DNA from: Mycobacterium sp.
GTDB lineage: Bacteria > Actinomycetota > Actinomycetes > Mycobacteriales > Mycobacteriaceae
Assembly: GCF_004298145.1 (NCBI RefSeq)
Contig: NZ_SCRH01000038.1
Span: forward strand, 62,001-126,000
DNA length: 64,000 nt
Reading direction: 5' to 3'
The first letter of the stretch is position 1. Each line of letters starts with the position of its first letter. This document shows positions 8,656-17,815 of this stretch, in pieces. Under the pieces are notes generated by a model. That model did not search any database and had not been told where the DNA came from. It saw only the letters and a list, made by a program, of their open reading frames with translations. A program made the translations under genes and the position numbers.

Positions 8656-8691
8656 AGCCGGTGGGGCCATGGTTGCCTGGCCCCGCCGGCT
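8656..8691 (+). terminator. Strong hairpin terminator after the Gly-rich lipoprotein gene
   Basis: Arms AGCCGGTGGGGCCA (8656-8669) and TGGCCCCGCCGGCT (8678-8691) pair over 14 bp with one G-T wobble and an 8-nt loop. There is no long T run. It separates the lipoprotein from the LLM enzyme gene. Confidence 0.6.
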
Positions 8692-8774
8692 GATAACTCC
8701 TGGGTTTATTCTTCTGGCTTCCGGCAGCACGCTTTGAGCTATGGTTCGGGGGACTCGATTGCAAGGGGATCCCC

Positions 8775-9938
8775 ATGGCCAAGCTCAGGTTTGGATATTT
8801 CATCGCCCCGTTCCACCGCGCGGGCACCAATCCGACACTGGCGCTGCAACGCGATCTCGAATTCATCGAGCATCTCGACGCCCTCGGCTTCGACGAAGTC
8901 TGGATGGGCGAACACCACTCGGCCGGTAGCGAAATCATCAGCTCCCCGGAGATCTTCATCGCCGCCGCCGCCGAACGCGCAAAGCGAATCCGCTTCGGCA
9001 CCGGGGTCATTTCACTGTCGTATCACAACCCGCTGTGGGTTGCGGACCGGCTGATGCTGCTGGACCACCTCACCCACGGCCGCATCATCGGCGGTGTCGG
9101 GCCGGGCTCGCTGCCCAGCGACTCGTCCATGATCGGGCTCACCCCCACGGATACGCGTGAGCTGCTGGAGACGAATCTCGACGTCGTCGTCCGGCTGCTG
9201 GCAGGCGAGACGGTGAGCGCCAAAACAGCCACCCACCAGTTGTTCGACGCCAGGTTGCAGCTTGCCCCCTACTCCGACGGCGGGATCCCGCTGTCCGTCG
9301 CCGCGGTCGCGTCGCCGACGGGCGCGCGGCTGGCCGGCAAGCATGGCATCGGCCTGCTGTCCATCGGGGCGACCCTGACCGTCGAGGGCTTCAACGCACT
9401 CTCCTACCACTGGGACATCGTCGAAGAGCGCGCGGCGACCTTCGGCACGCAGGTCGACCGTAAGGACTGGAGCCTGGTCGGTCTGTTCCACCTCGCCGAG
9501 ACCGAAAAACAAGCCCGTGAAGAGGTCAAATTCGGCATCGAGCCGTGGTTCCGGTACTTCCAGAAGGTGGCCGCGTTCCCCCAGATGACAATGCCGGGAG
9601 AACAACTCGACGAGATGATCGACGTGATCAACGACAACGGGGCGGGTGTGGTCGGCACGCCCGAGCGGGCGCGCGAACAGGTGCAGCGGCTGTGGGACCA
9701 GTCCGGCGGATTCGGTTGCCTGCTGCAGATGGGCCACGAATGGGCCAACCCGGCCGCAACCAAGCGATCCGCCGAATTGTTTGCCGCCGAAGTGATGCCG
9801 CACTTCCAGGGCCAGGCGCAGCCGACGCTGGACGCCGCCGCGCGCGCCGGCCAAGCCCGGGAGAGCCTCGCGCAGTCGCAGTTGGATGCCGTCGCGCACA
9901 TGACCAAGAAATATCAGGACGAGGTCGGCTCCAAGTAA
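8775..9938 (+). CDS. LLM-class (luciferase-like) flavin-dependent oxidoreductase
   Basis: A 387-residue protein of the bacterial luciferase/LLM family, using FMN or F420. It has the family opening LRFGYFIAPFHRAGTNPTLA, the segment GFDEVWMGEHHSAG, and RIRFGTGVISLSYHNPLWVADRLMLLDHLTHGRIIGGVGPGSLPSD. The insert and the C-terminal half resemble alkanal or limonene monooxygenase-like members. It stands alone between the hairpin at 8656-8691 and a convergent SRPBCC gene. Substrate unknown; a hydrophobic or aldehyde substrate is plausible from the family only. Confidence 0.9.
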   Translation: MAKLRFGYFIAPFHRAGTNPTLALQRDLEFIEHLDALGFDEVWMGEHHSAGSEIISSPEIFIAAAAERAKRIRFGTGVISLSYHNPLWVADRLMLLDHLTHGRIIGGVGPGSLPSDSSMIGLTPTDTRELLETNLDVVVRLLAGETVSAKTATHQLFDARLQLAPYSDGGIPLSVAAVASPTGARLAGKHGIGLLSIGATLTVEGFNALSYHWDIVEERAATFGTQVDRKDWSLVGLFHLAETEKQAREEVKFGIEPWFRYFQKVAAFPQMTMPGEQLDEMIDVINDNGAGVVGTPERAREQVQRLWDQSGGFGCLLQMGHEWANPAATKRSAELFAAEVMPHFQGQAQPTLDAAARAGQARESLAQSQLDAVAHMTKKYQDEVGSK

Positions 9939-10051
9939 GCGCTCAGATACCGAACCACCGCGCGAATATACTTCGTAGACAACGTGTTTCGCCGGAATCG
10001 GGCAGCGTCCCCGACGCTACCCACGCCATCTAACCCTCCGGGCGTACGCCG

Positions 10052-10519
10052 TTACCGCACGCCGTCCGACTCGCGCTCGGCCGCCTTCACAAGCCGGCCC
10101 GCGAAGAATCGGACCGCCCCGCCCATGGCGGCTCGCATCACCGGACCCGTTCCGCGGACACCTTCGGTGAACGAACCGGTCCAGCGGATGTCCGTGCCGC
10201 CCGCCGCATTCGGCGTGAAGACCACCTCACCGGCATAGTCCTTGGCCGGGCTCGGCGGCCCCACCAGCTTGTAGGCGTGGCGACGGTCCGGCTCGTACTC
10301 GACGGTCTCCTCCTGCACGAAGACCGGCCACATGCCCACCTTGCGGATGGCCCCGACACCGCCCGGTGCCGGATCACCCTGGCGTGCCCAACTCGAGTGC
10401 ATGACGATCGGCTTGGCCCACTGCGACCAGTTGGCACCGTCAGCGACGAGCCGAAACAGCGTCGCGGCGGACGCACTGCTGGTACGGGTGATTTCGAAGG
10501 AGAACTTCCGGCCCGGCAT
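10052..10519 (-). CDS. SRPBCC family protein (Rv1919c-like)
   Basis: A 155-residue START-like domain protein: an N-terminal strand and helix (RKFSFEITRTSSASAATLFRLVADGANWSQWA), a central antiparallel sheet and the C-terminal helix (AVRFFAGRLVKAAERES). It probably binds a hydrophobic molecule. By position and type it resembles M. tuberculosis Rv1919c. The ATG at 10519 has AGGAG six bases upstream, which decides the start over one 21 bp upstream. Divergent from the FadD31-like gene. Confidence 0.83.
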   Translation of the reverse strand: MPGRKFSFEITRTSSASAATLFRLVADGANWSQWAKPIVMHSSWARQGDPAPGGVGAIRKVGMWPVFVQEETVEYEPDRRHAYKLVGPPSPAKDYAGEVVFTPNAAGGTDIRWTGSFTEGVRGTGPVMRAAMGGAVRFFAGRLVKAAERESDGVR

Positions 10520-10729
10520 GACAACTCCTGGTGGTAGCAAACGCGACGGCCCTGGACGCCGCCCGCCGGTAGGCTACCGTCCACGCCGGGCGCCCGGCGG
10601 ATCGGGTTGAGCGTCGCTGCGCACCCGATGATCGCACGTCTGCCGGAATCAGCGAATACGGCGGCCGCTCTTGGTGTTTGCCGATTCACCGAGGCCGGGG
10701 CGCCGCATCGGCTTGCCTAGACTGCATTC

Positions 10730-12580
10730 ATGGATTTCGCTTCCCGGCAAAACGGTGCAGGTAGCCCCGCCGGCCTGCTGCGCATCGAGGATTGCCTGGA
10801 CGCCGACGGCGGTGTCGCGCTGCCGCCCGGTGTCAACCTGATATCTCTCATCGACCGCAACATCGCAAACGTCGGCGACGCCGTCGCCTATCGCTACCTC
10901 GACTACAGCGGCCCAGGGGAGGGCAAAGCCGAAGAGGTGACGTGGACCCGGCTCGGCGTCCGGCTGGAAGCCATCGGCGCGCGCATCCAACAAATCGCGA
11001 GTCGCGGTGAGCGCGTTGCGGTCCTCGCGCCGCAGGGCATCGACTACATCGCCGGGTTCTACGCGGCGGTCAAGGCCGGAACCATCGCGGTCCCGCTGTT
11101 CGCCCCGGAATTACCCGGGCATGCCGAACGCCTGGATACCGCGTTGCGCGATTCGGGGCCCACGGTCCTACTCACGACCACCGCCGCGCACGATGCGGTC
11201 GAGAATTTCTTGGCCGGCCACCCGCACCTGCGCCGGCCGCAGGTGATCGCCATCGACCAGATTCCCGACTCGGCGGGGGAGTCGTTCGCGCCGACCGAGC
11301 TCGGCATGGACGATGTGTCACACCTGCAGTACACGTCGGGCTCCACCCGCCCCCCGGTCGGCGTCGAGATCACCCACCGCGCGGTCGGCACCAACCTGGT
11401 GCAGATGATTCTGTCGATCGACCTGCTGGACCGAAACACCCACGGCGTCAGCTGGTTACCGCTCTACCACGACATGGGTTTGTCGATGATCGGCTTTCCT
11501 GCCGTCTACGGTGGCCACTCCACGCTGATGTCTCCCGCGGCGTTCGTCCGTCGGCCGCTGCGGTGGATCCAGGCCCTGTCCGACGGCTCGCGGCGGGGCA
11601 ATGTCGTCACCGCGGCGCCGAACTTCGCGTACGAGTGGGCCGCGCAGCGCGGCCTGCCCACCGGCGGCGAGGACATCGACCTGCGCAACGTGGTGATGAT
11701 CATCGGCTCCGAACCGGTCAGCATCGATGCGATCAGGACCTTCAACAAGGCGTTCGCGCCGTACGGGTTGCCCCGCACCGCGTTCAAACCGTCCTACGGC
11801 ATCGCCGAGGGAACGTTGCTCGTCGCGACCATCGCCCCTGAGGCCGAAGCGACGGCGGCGCACTTCGACCGCGAACAGCTGGGCGCCGGGCACGCAGTGC
11901 GGGTCCGCCCGGACGCTCCCAACGCCGTCGCTCACGTGTCCTGCGGCCAGGTGGCACGCAGCGCGTGGGCGGTCATCGTCAACCCCGGCAGCGCAGCCGA
12001 ATTACCCGACGGCGAGGTGGGCGAAATCTGGGTGCAGGGCAACAACATCGGCCGCGGCTACTGGGGACTTCCCGAGGCGACCCGGCTGGCGTTCGGCGCC
12101 AGGCTGCAATCCCGACTCTCGGACGGCAGCCACGCGCGGGGCGCCGACCTCCAACGCTCGTGGCTGCGCAGCGGCGACCTGGGCGTATACCTCGACGGTG
12201 AGCTGTATGTGACGGGCCGGATGGCGGATCTCGTGACGATCAACGGCCGCAACCACTATCCGCAGGACATCGAGGCCACCGTGGCGGAAGCGTCGCCGAT
12301 GGTTCGGCGCGGATACGTGACGGTGTTTTCGGTGCCGGCCGAGACGAACCCGGGCGGCGATGAGCTCGTCGTCGTCGCCGAACGTGCCGCGGGCACCAGC
12401 CGCCAGGATCCACAGCCGGCGATCGAGGCGATCCACGAAGCGGTGTCGCGGCGACACGGTGTGACCGTCTCGGACGTGCGTCTCCTGCCCGCCGGCGCCA
12501 TCCCGAGGACCACCAGCGGCAAGCTCGCCCGTCGGGCATGCCGCGCCGAATACCTCGCGGGCGACCTGGGCGCCCACTGA
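10730..12580 (+). CDS. fadD31: Fatty-acyl-AMP ligase, FadD31-like
   Basis: A 616-residue ANL-superfamily adenylating enzyme of the FAAL type, which activates fatty acids as acyl-adenylates for transfer to carrier proteins. Visible motifs: the P-loop-like YTSGSTRPPVGVEITH, WLPLYHDMGL, the adenylate motif YGIAEGTLLVAT, and the C-terminal GRMADLVTINGRNHYPQDIE hinge, ending in PRTTSGKLARRACR with the catalytic lysine. Length matches FadD31 (about 620). No polyketide synthase adjoins, so its acceptor lies elsewhere. The LipD-like hydrolase follows 72 bp downstream. Confidence 0.9.
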   Translation: MDFASRQNGAGSPAGLLRIEDCLDADGGVALPPGVNLISLIDRNIANVGDAVAYRYLDYSGPGEGKAEEVTWTRLGVRLEAIGARIQQIASRGERVAVLAPQGIDYIAGFYAAVKAGTIAVPLFAPELPGHAERLDTALRDSGPTVLLTTTAAHDAVENFLAGHPHLRRPQVIAIDQIPDSAGESFAPTELGMDDVSHLQYTSGSTRPPVGVEITHRAVGTNLVQMILSIDLLDRNTHGVSWLPLYHDMGLSMIGFPAVYGGHSTLMSPAAFVRRPLRWIQALSDGSRRGNVVTAAPNFAYEWAAQRGLPTGGEDIDLRNVVMIIGSEPVSIDAIRTFNKAFAPYGLPRTAFKPSYGIAEGTLLVATIAPEAEATAAHFDREQLGAGHAVRVRPDAPNAVAHVSCGQVARSAWAVIVNPGSAAELPDGEVGEIWVQGNNIGRGYWGLPEATRLAFGARLQSRLSDGSHARGADLQRSWLRSGDLGVYLDGELYVTGRMADLVTINGRNHYPQDIEATVAEASPMVRRGYVTVFSVPAETNPGGDELVVVAERAAGTSRQDPQPAIEAIHEAVSRRHGVTVSDVRLLPAGAIPRTTSGKLARRACRAEYLAGDLGAH

Positions 12581-12652
12581 CCGGGCCGACCGGAACGTCC
12601 AAATGACCCTGCGTGCGGACGCGGCTGGCTAGTCTCCACTCGGAGGCGCGAG

Positions 12653-13885
12653 ATGGTTCTCAGGGTGAGGGTGTCGCCGGATTTGATCGGCGGCGACGTG
12701 GATGCCGGTTACGGCAAGGTGGCCGACGCTTTCCGCGCGACTCTTCGCGGCGGCGCAGAAGTGGGCGCGACCGTCGCCGTCTACCGCGACGGCGTCAAGG
12801 TGGTCGACCTGTGGGGCGGGTACCGCAACGGATTGACCAAGGATCCATGGCAGCCCGACACGATGGTGAATATGTTCTCCACGACCAAAGGGGTCGCCGC
12901 CCTGGTCGTGGCGCTGGCGGTGTCCCGGGGGCTCATCTCCTATGACGCCAAGGTCGCCGACTACTGGCCGGAATTCGCCCAATCGGGAAAGCCGGATGTC
13001 ACGGTCCGCCAACTGCTGGGACATCAGGCCGGCTTGTGCGCGCTCAAACCGAAGCCGACGCTGGCCGACGTGGCCGAGCCGGAGCGGCTGTCGCCGATCC
13101 TGGCCGCCCAGGCACCGGCGTGGCGACCGGGCACCCGACACGGATACCACGCGATCACGCTCGGCTGGTACGAATCCGAGTTGATCCGCCGTACCGACCC
13201 CGCCGGGCGCACCCTGGGCCGGTTCCTGGCCGACGAGATCGTCACGCCGTCGGGACTCGACCTGCACATCGGCCTGCCGGCTTCGGTCGACCGCACGCGA
13301 GTGGCGCACGTCCACAACTGGGTGCGCGCGGAAACACTGCTGCATCTGGGCGTGATGCCCCCGGGGTTCGTCGGCGCCTCGCTCAACCCGGTCGGCCTGA
13401 CGGCACGCACCATCGCGGTCCCACGCGGGGTCAACCCGTTCAACGGTGACTACAACCGCGACGACGTCCGGGCGGTCGAGATCCCCTCGGCCAACGGCAT
13501 CGGAACCGCCAGGTCGGTGGCGTTCATGTACGGCAGCGCCGCCGCTGGAGGCGCCGAGCTGGGTCTGAGCGCCGGCACGCTCGAGGCCCTGGCGGCACCG
13601 GCGATCTCGCCGAGTCACGGCGTGCGCGACAAGGTGATGCACATCGACGTCGCGTATGCGCTCGGTTTTTGTAAGCCGGTGCCGCACTTCACATTCGGAT
13701 CGTCGGACAGGGCCTTCGGCACCCCCGGCTTCGGCGGGTCCTTCGGATGCGCGGACCCCGATACCGGTATCGGCTTCGCCTACGTCATGAACCGGCTCGG
13801 GTTTCACCTGTGGAGCGATCCCCGCGAACTCGCGTTGCGGCAGGCGCTGTTTCGCGATGTGCTCGGGGCGCGCCCGCAGAGTTGA
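12653..13885 (+). CDS. lipD: Serine hydrolase, class C beta-lactamase/esterase family (LipD-like)
   Basis: A 410-residue member of the beta-lactamase-related esterase family. The catalytic SxxK motif is STTK at residues 76-79, a tyrosine motif is present in RHGYHAITLGW, and a late GFGGSFG segment stands for the KTG-like triad. No clear signal peptide. In M. tuberculosis, LipD (Rv1923) is encoded next to FadD31 (Rv1925), and the same neighbours occur here. The ATG follows GGAGG by a few bases. It probably cleaves ester bonds in lipids; substrate not shown. The symbol rests on memory of synteny. Confidence 0.82.
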   Translation: MVLRVRVSPDLIGGDVDAGYGKVADAFRATLRGGAEVGATVAVYRDGVKVVDLWGGYRNGLTKDPWQPDTMVNMFSTTKGVAALVVALAVSRGLISYDAKVADYWPEFAQSGKPDVTVRQLLGHQAGLCALKPKPTLADVAEPERLSPILAAQAPAWRPGTRHGYHAITLGWYESELIRRTDPAGRTLGRFLADEIVTPSGLDLHIGLPASVDRTRVAHVHNWVRAETLLHLGVMPPGFVGASLNPVGLTARTIAVPRGVNPFNGDYNRDDVRAVEIPSANGIGTARSVAFMYGSAAAGGAELGLSAGTLEALAAPAISPSHGVRDKVMHIDVAYALGFCKPVPHFTFGSSDRAFGTPGFGGSFGCADPDTGIGFAYVMNRLGFHLWSDPRELALRQALFRDVLGARPQS

Positions 13886-13921
13886 CCGAACGCCCGACCC
13901 TCGTGGTGGCATCCTGGCCAT

Positions 13922-14605
13922 GTGGGCTTGCTATTCCGGTTGGCGGAGCTGCTGATCGTCATCCTGCCGCTGACGGGCGCGATCGTGGCCGCGGTGCGCG
14001 CGTTCGGCGCCTATCGGCGTCGCGCCGACGAGCAGCCGCGGGAATTCGACCGGGCACCAACGCGCGACGCGCCCGCGCCCGCCCCCGCCGGCGCCGCTAA
14101 CAATCACGCGGCCCAGTGGCGCGCGATCCGGCGCGTTCTCGACGAGCACAACCGCACCGATGACCGTTGGCTCGAGTACGAACTCGACGTCGCCAAGCTG
14201 CTGGACTTTCCGCTGATGACCGACATGCGTGACGCGCTGACGATCGCGTTCCACAAAGCCAAGCTCCGCGCCGACTTCCTGCGCCCCGTCAAGGCCGAGG
14301 ATCTCCTCGACGACCGGGAAGCCGCCGTGCAATACATGGCCGCCGTCGAGGATTACGCGACCGCGTTCAATGCCGCGGAGGCCGAAGCGGTACGCCGACG
14401 CCGCAACGATTTCTCCCGGACGGATCAGCAACGGATTGCGCGCGCGCAGAGCCTGTTGCGGGTGGCGGCCGACCCCGCGGCGGCCGCGCACGAACGCCAG
14501 CGTGCCTACGAGGTGGCCCGTAACGAACTCGACGGCCTGTTGGTGCTGCCCTCGAGCACGCAGGCGAACATCGAGCGCGGGATCTCCGGCGAGATCGAGC
14601 GGTGA
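13922..14605 (+). CDS. Conserved one-TM protein (Rv1927-like)
   Basis: A 227-residue protein beginning with a GTG at 13922. One N-terminal transmembrane helix (LLFRLAELLIVILPLTGAIVAAVRAF) is followed by a Pro/Ala linker and a charged, mostly helical cytoplasmic domain rich in Arg, Glu and Ala. No known domain is recognised. Position before the SDR gene matches Rv1927, described only as conserved hypothetical. The start is uncertain; the ATG overlapping at 13920 is in another frame. Function unknown. Confidence 0.72.
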   Translation: MGLLFRLAELLIVILPLTGAIVAAVRAFGAYRRRADEQPREFDRAPTRDAPAPAPAGAANNHAAQWRAIRRVLDEHNRTDDRWLEYELDVAKLLDFPLMTDMRDALTIAFHKAKLRADFLRPVKAEDLLDDREAAVQYMAAVEDYATAFNAAEAEAVRRRRNDFSRTDQQRIARAQSLLRVAADPAAAAHERQRAYEVARNELDGLLVLPSSTQANIERGISGEIER

Positions 14606-14612
14606 GTGCGCG

Positions 14613-15383
14613 CTACGGGCAGCTGTATCCGCCGTCGATGACGATGTCCGAGCCGGTCATGTAGCTGGACGCCTCGCTGGCCAGATACAGGTAGAGGCCG
14701 GTGAGTTCCTCCGGCCGGCCGATGCGGCCGAGCGGAATCTTGGGCTCCCATTGGCGGTGATACTCCTCGAGGGGCTCGACCAGTTCGGTGAGGATGTAGC
14801 CGGGGCTGACGCTGTTGACCCGAATCCGGTGGGGCGCGAATTCGACGGCCATCGCTTTGGTCAGGTGGATGACGGCCGCCTTGGAGGCGCAGTAGTGGCC
14901 GACCTGCTGCGGGACATTGATGATGTGGCCCGACATCGAGGCCGTGGTGATGATGGCGCCCCCGTGGCCCTGCCGGACCATCGCCCGGGCGGCCGCCTGG
15001 GCGGTGAGGAAGACGCCGGTCACGTTGGTGTCCTGGATGCGCTGGAACTCTTCCGGCGACATCTCCAGCATCGGGATGACCGCGATGATGCCGGCGTTGC
15101 AGACCGCGATGTCGATGCCGCCCAGCTCCGCGACCACCCGGTCCACCATGGCGTTCACCTGGTCGGGCTGGGTCACGTCGCAGGCGATCGGCACGACCCT
15201 GCCGTCACCGTCTGCGGCGAGCTCGCCGGCGATGCGTTGCAGGGCTTCGAAATTCCGCGCGGCAATGGCCACATGGGCGCCGGCTTGCACGTATGCCTGC
15301 GCCACCTTCTTGCCGATACCGCTGGACGCCCCCGTCACCAGCGCCCGCTTGCCGCGCACGGCGAACATGTCCAACACGTTCAT
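14613..15383 (-). CDS. Short-chain dehydrogenase/reductase (Rv1928c-like)
   Basis: A 256-residue classical SDR. It has TGASSGIGKKVA (cofactor motif TGxxxGxG), NAG at CNAGIIAV, the catalytic serine in TTASMSGH and YCASK (YxxxK). An arginine after beta-2 (AARNFE) suggests NADP(H). The C-terminal DIVIDGGYSCP is typical. It converges on the one-TM gene with 7 bp between them. It is divergent from the NTF2-like gene across a 59-bp region with a KstR-like box. Substrate unknown; sterol or lipid metabolism would fit the box but is inference. Confidence 0.9.
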   Translation of the reverse strand: MNVLDMFAVRGKRALVTGASSGIGKKVAQAYVQAGAHVAIAARNFEALQRIAGELAADGDGRVVPIACDVTQPDQVNAMVDRVVAELGGIDIAVCNAGIIAVIPMLEMSPEEFQRIQDTNVTGVFLTAQAAARAMVRQGHGGAIITTASMSGHIINVPQQVGHYCASKAAVIHLTKAMAVEFAPHRIRVNSVSPGYILTELVEPLEEYHRQWEPKIPLGRIGRPEELTGLYLYLASEASSYMTGSDIVIDGGYSCP

Positions 15384-15417
15384 TCGATAACCCTATTCGC
15401 AACAACCGGCCCGAAAC

Positions 15418-15432
15418 CGGAACACGTTCTAG
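15418..15432. promoter_or_regulatory. KstR-like palindrome between SDR and NTF2-like genes
   Basis: CGGAACACGTTCTAG matches the KstR consensus TnnAACnnGTTnnA at all but the first base. A second partial match (TCCAACACGTTCAT) overlaps the SDR start at 15370-15383. KstR represses cholesterol-catabolism genes in mycobacteria. Binding here is inferred only from the motif. Confidence 0.45.
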
Positions 15433-15442
15433 TGTGTCCGCT

Positions 15443-15919
15443 ATGGGCAATTTCACCAGGGCCGAAATCGATAATGCCGTCGAGAACTACACCAGGGTCG
15501 TCGAAGGATGCAGCACGTCGGGCGACTGGCGACCCTTCGCGGATCTCTTCACCGAGGACGTCGTCTACACCGAGCATCACTACGGGGTCTTCCACGGCCG
15601 CGAGGCGGTGCGGGACTGGATCGTCGCGGTGATGGCGCCGTTTCCACACATGCGCTTTCCCAACGACTGGATTGCCCACGACGAAGACAACGACGCCGTC
15701 GTCGTCATGATCAAGAACCTGCTGGACCATCCCACCGATCCCAAGGGTGAACCGTTTTGGTTCCCGAACTGGACGCGGCTGGTCTACGCTGGCGACGGCC
15801 TGTTCTCCAGCGAGGAAGACATCTACAACCCCGACCGCGACGCACCCCGTGTCGTTGCGGCCTGGATGCGGGCCGGCGGACAGCTCGCCACGACCGAGAT
15901 CTTGCAGCCCAACGCCTAA
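15443..15919 (+). CDS. NTF2-like/SnoaL-like protein
   Basis: A 158-residue protein of the nuclear-transport-factor-2/SnoaL superfamily: a helical opening (AEIDNAVENYTRVVEGCSTSGDWRPFADLFTEDVVYTEHHYG), the GREAVRDWI helix and a curved sheet ending in TRLVYAGDGLFSSEEDIYN. Members are small-molecule isomerases, hydrolases or binding proteins. Starts at ATG 15443. Divergent from the SDR gene and sharing the putative KstR-like region; the pair may work on the same substrate. Confidence 0.82.
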   Translation: MGNFTRAEIDNAVENYTRVVEGCSTSGDWRPFADLFTEDVVYTEHHYGVFHGREAVRDWIVAVMAPFPHMRFPNDWIAHDEDNDAVVVMIKNLLDHPTDPKGEPFWFPNWTRLVYAGDGLFSSEEDIYNPDRDAPRVVAAWMRAGGQLATTEILQPNA

Positions 15920-15928
15920 CTAGGCCGA

Positions 15929-15984
15929 CGAGTGTGAAATCCGCGACACGTCGCCAGCGTGTCGCGTCGCGGATTTCACACTCG
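15929..15984. terminator. Long inverted repeat between convergent genes
   Basis: A 19-bp perfect inverted repeat: arm 15929-15947 begins CGAGTGTGAAATCC and arm 15966-15984 is its exact complement, with an 18-base loop that can itself pair partly. It lies between convergent stops and could end transcription both ways. The sequence also looks like a dispersed mycobacterial element. Confidence 0.65.
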
Positions 15985-15993
15985 CGGTTGGAG

Positions 15994-16737
15994 TTAGCGC
16001 GCGACCATCGGGGCGACCCGCCTGCGCCGCCGCGAGCGGACCTTGCCCAGCGCCTGCTCCCAGGCGAGCAAGGTCGTGGCCCTCACGTTGGCGGGCTTCA
16101 CGCTGTCCCTGGATAGCAGCGCGGTTGCGGCGGCCTTCGTGGTCGCCGACGCCTTGGACATGTGGCCCGAGTCGAACGGTGGTTGCGGGTCGTATTCGAT
16201 CGCGAGCTGGATTGCCTTGGCGCGGCTTTCGCCGCCGATCTGTCCGGCCAGCCACAGTGCCAGATCGAGTCCGGCGGAGACGCCGGCGCTGGTGACGATG
16301 TCGTCGGAATGCACGATGCGTTCGTCGGCCACGGGGACGGCGCCGAAGGCCTTCAGCGCGGGAATGGTCAGCCAGTGCGACGTCGCGCGCCGGCCGTCGA
16401 GCAGGCCCGCGGCCGCCAAAATCACCGAGCCGGAACACACCGACGCCGTCCAGCGCGCGGTGCGGTGCGCACGGCGCAGCCAGTCGAGCAGCGCGTCGTC
16501 GCGGGCATGAACCGGGGTCGACGGGCCACCGGGGACGAGAATCACGTCGGGAGAGGGTGTTTCGGCCAGCGAGTGCGTGGCGCCGATGACCAGCACCCCG
16601 GAGTCGGCGGTGATCGGCCCGGGTTGGTGCCAGACGAACCGCACGTCGGCACCCGGCAGGTTGCGCAGCACCTCATACGGGCCGATCATGTCCAGCGCGG
16701 TGAAACCTGGGTAGGCCACGATTGCGATTTGGGTCAT
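15994..16737 (-). CDS. DJ-1/PfpI family protein (Rv1930c-like)
   Basis: A 247-residue protein of the DJ-1/PfpI glutamine-amidotransferase-like superfamily. The N-terminus is QIAIVAYPGFTALDMIGPYEVL and the nucleophile elbow is ASVCSGSVILAAAGLLDG with its cysteine, as in isonitrile hydratase-like and ThiJ proteins. A basic C-terminal tail (RSRRRRRVAP) is unusual. It lies 17 bp downstream of the GlxA regulator in the same direction, as Rv1930c lies beside Rv1931c. The substrate is not known. Confidence 0.85.
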   Translation of the reverse strand: MTQIAIVAYPGFTALDMIGPYEVLRNLPGADVRFVWHQPGPITADSGVLVIGATHSLAETPSPDVILVPGGPSTPVHARDDALLDWLRRAHRTARWTASVCSGSVILAAAGLLDGRRATSHWLTIPALKAFGAVPVADERIVHSDDIVTSAGVSAGLDLALWLAGQIGGESRAKAIQLAIEYDPQPPFDSGHMSKASATTKAAATALLSRDSVKPANVRATTLLAWEQALGKVRSRRRRRVAPMVAR

Positions 16738-16754
16738 CGTTTCGTCCTTTCCGG

Positions 16755-17723
16755 CTAAGCGAATGCCTTGCGGTACTGGTCGGGCGAAATGCCCACGCGG
16801 CGAAGGAAATTGCGGCGCATCGTTTCCGCGGTACCGAAGCCGCATCGATTGGCGATCGCGACGACGGTGTCGTCGGTCTCCTCCAACTGGCGGCGCGCGG
16901 CTTCGGTGCGAATGCGCTCGACGTATTGGCCGGGCGCCTCACCGATTTCGGCGGTGAACACCCGGGTGAAGTGGCGCGGACTCATCGCGGCCCGGCGGGC
17001 CAGATCGTCGACGGTGTGCGGGTGGCCCGGTTCGGCCTCGATGGTCTCCTGCACCTCGCGGATCGAGTCCCGTTTGGCACGCGGCATCCACACCGGCGCC
17101 GCGAACTGCGACTGTCCGCCGGGGCGGCGCAGATACAGCACGAGCCAACGAGCAACCGTCTGCGCGACCTCGGTGCCGTGGTCCTCCTCGATCAGGGCGA
17201 GCGCGAGGTCGATGCCCGCGGTGACCCCCGCCGCGGTCCATACGGTGTCCGAGGTTCGGACGAAGATCGGGTCGGCGTCGACGTCGATGGCGGGAAACTC
17301 GCTCGCCAGGCGTTCGGCGAAGGCCCAGTGCGTGGTCACGCGCTGCCCGTCCAGCAGCCCCGCCTGGGCCGCAAGAAACGCGCCGGTGCACACCGTCACC
17401 AGGCGGCGGGCGTGCCCGGCGACGGCCTTGACCCAGGCGACGAGCTCCGCATCGGATCGCGCCGCGTCGATGCCGGCGCCGCCGGGCAGCACGACCGTGT
17501 CGATCGGGTCGCCCGGATCCGGCAACGGCGTCGCCACGAAGGCCAGTCCGGTGGCCGTCGCCACCGGCCGGCCGTCGACCGAGGCCACGGTGACGTCGTA
17601 GCCGCCGCCCGTCAACAGCGATGCGGCGGTGAACACGTCGTGCGGCCCCACCACATCCAGCGCCTGCACGCCCGGATACCCGGCGATCACCACCTTGCGA
17701 GGCATGAACTCAGTGTTGGACAC
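16755..17723 (-). CDS. GlxA/AraC-family transcriptional regulator (Rv1931c-like)
   Basis: A 322-residue two-domain regulator. Residues about 9-190 form a DJ-1/PfpI-like sensor (VVIAGYPGVQALDVVGPHDVF, LVTVCTGAFLAAQAGLLDG). The C-terminal 100 residues form an AraC double HTH (TVDDLARRAAMSPRHFTRVF and AIANRCGFGTAETMRRNFLRRVGISPDQYRKAF). It is upstream of a DJ-1 gene and divergent from thiol peroxidase, so it may control either. The start could also be the methionine six codons downstream. Confidence 0.9.
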   Translation of the reverse strand: MSNTEFMPRKVVIAGYPGVQALDVVGPHDVFTAASLLTGGGYDVTVASVDGRPVATATGLAFVATPLPDPGDPIDTVVLPGGAGIDAARSDAELVAWVKAVAGHARRLVTVCTGAFLAAQAGLLDGQRVTTHWAFAERLASEFPAIDVDADPIFVRTSDTVWTAAGVTAGIDLALALIEEDHGTEVAQTVARWLVLYLRRPGGQSQFAAPVWMPRAKRDSIREVQETIEAEPGHPHTVDDLARRAAMSPRHFTRVFTAEIGEAPGQYVERIRTEAARRQLEETDDTVVAIANRCGFGTAETMRRNFLRRVGISPDQYRKAFA

Positions 17724-17815
17724 GCGGAGGTATGTCGTCTACGCCGCGCACCCCACCAATTAGGACATACGGACCTGACCCCGACCGGCCGCATCGGGCT
17801 TGGCAGACTGTGGCC

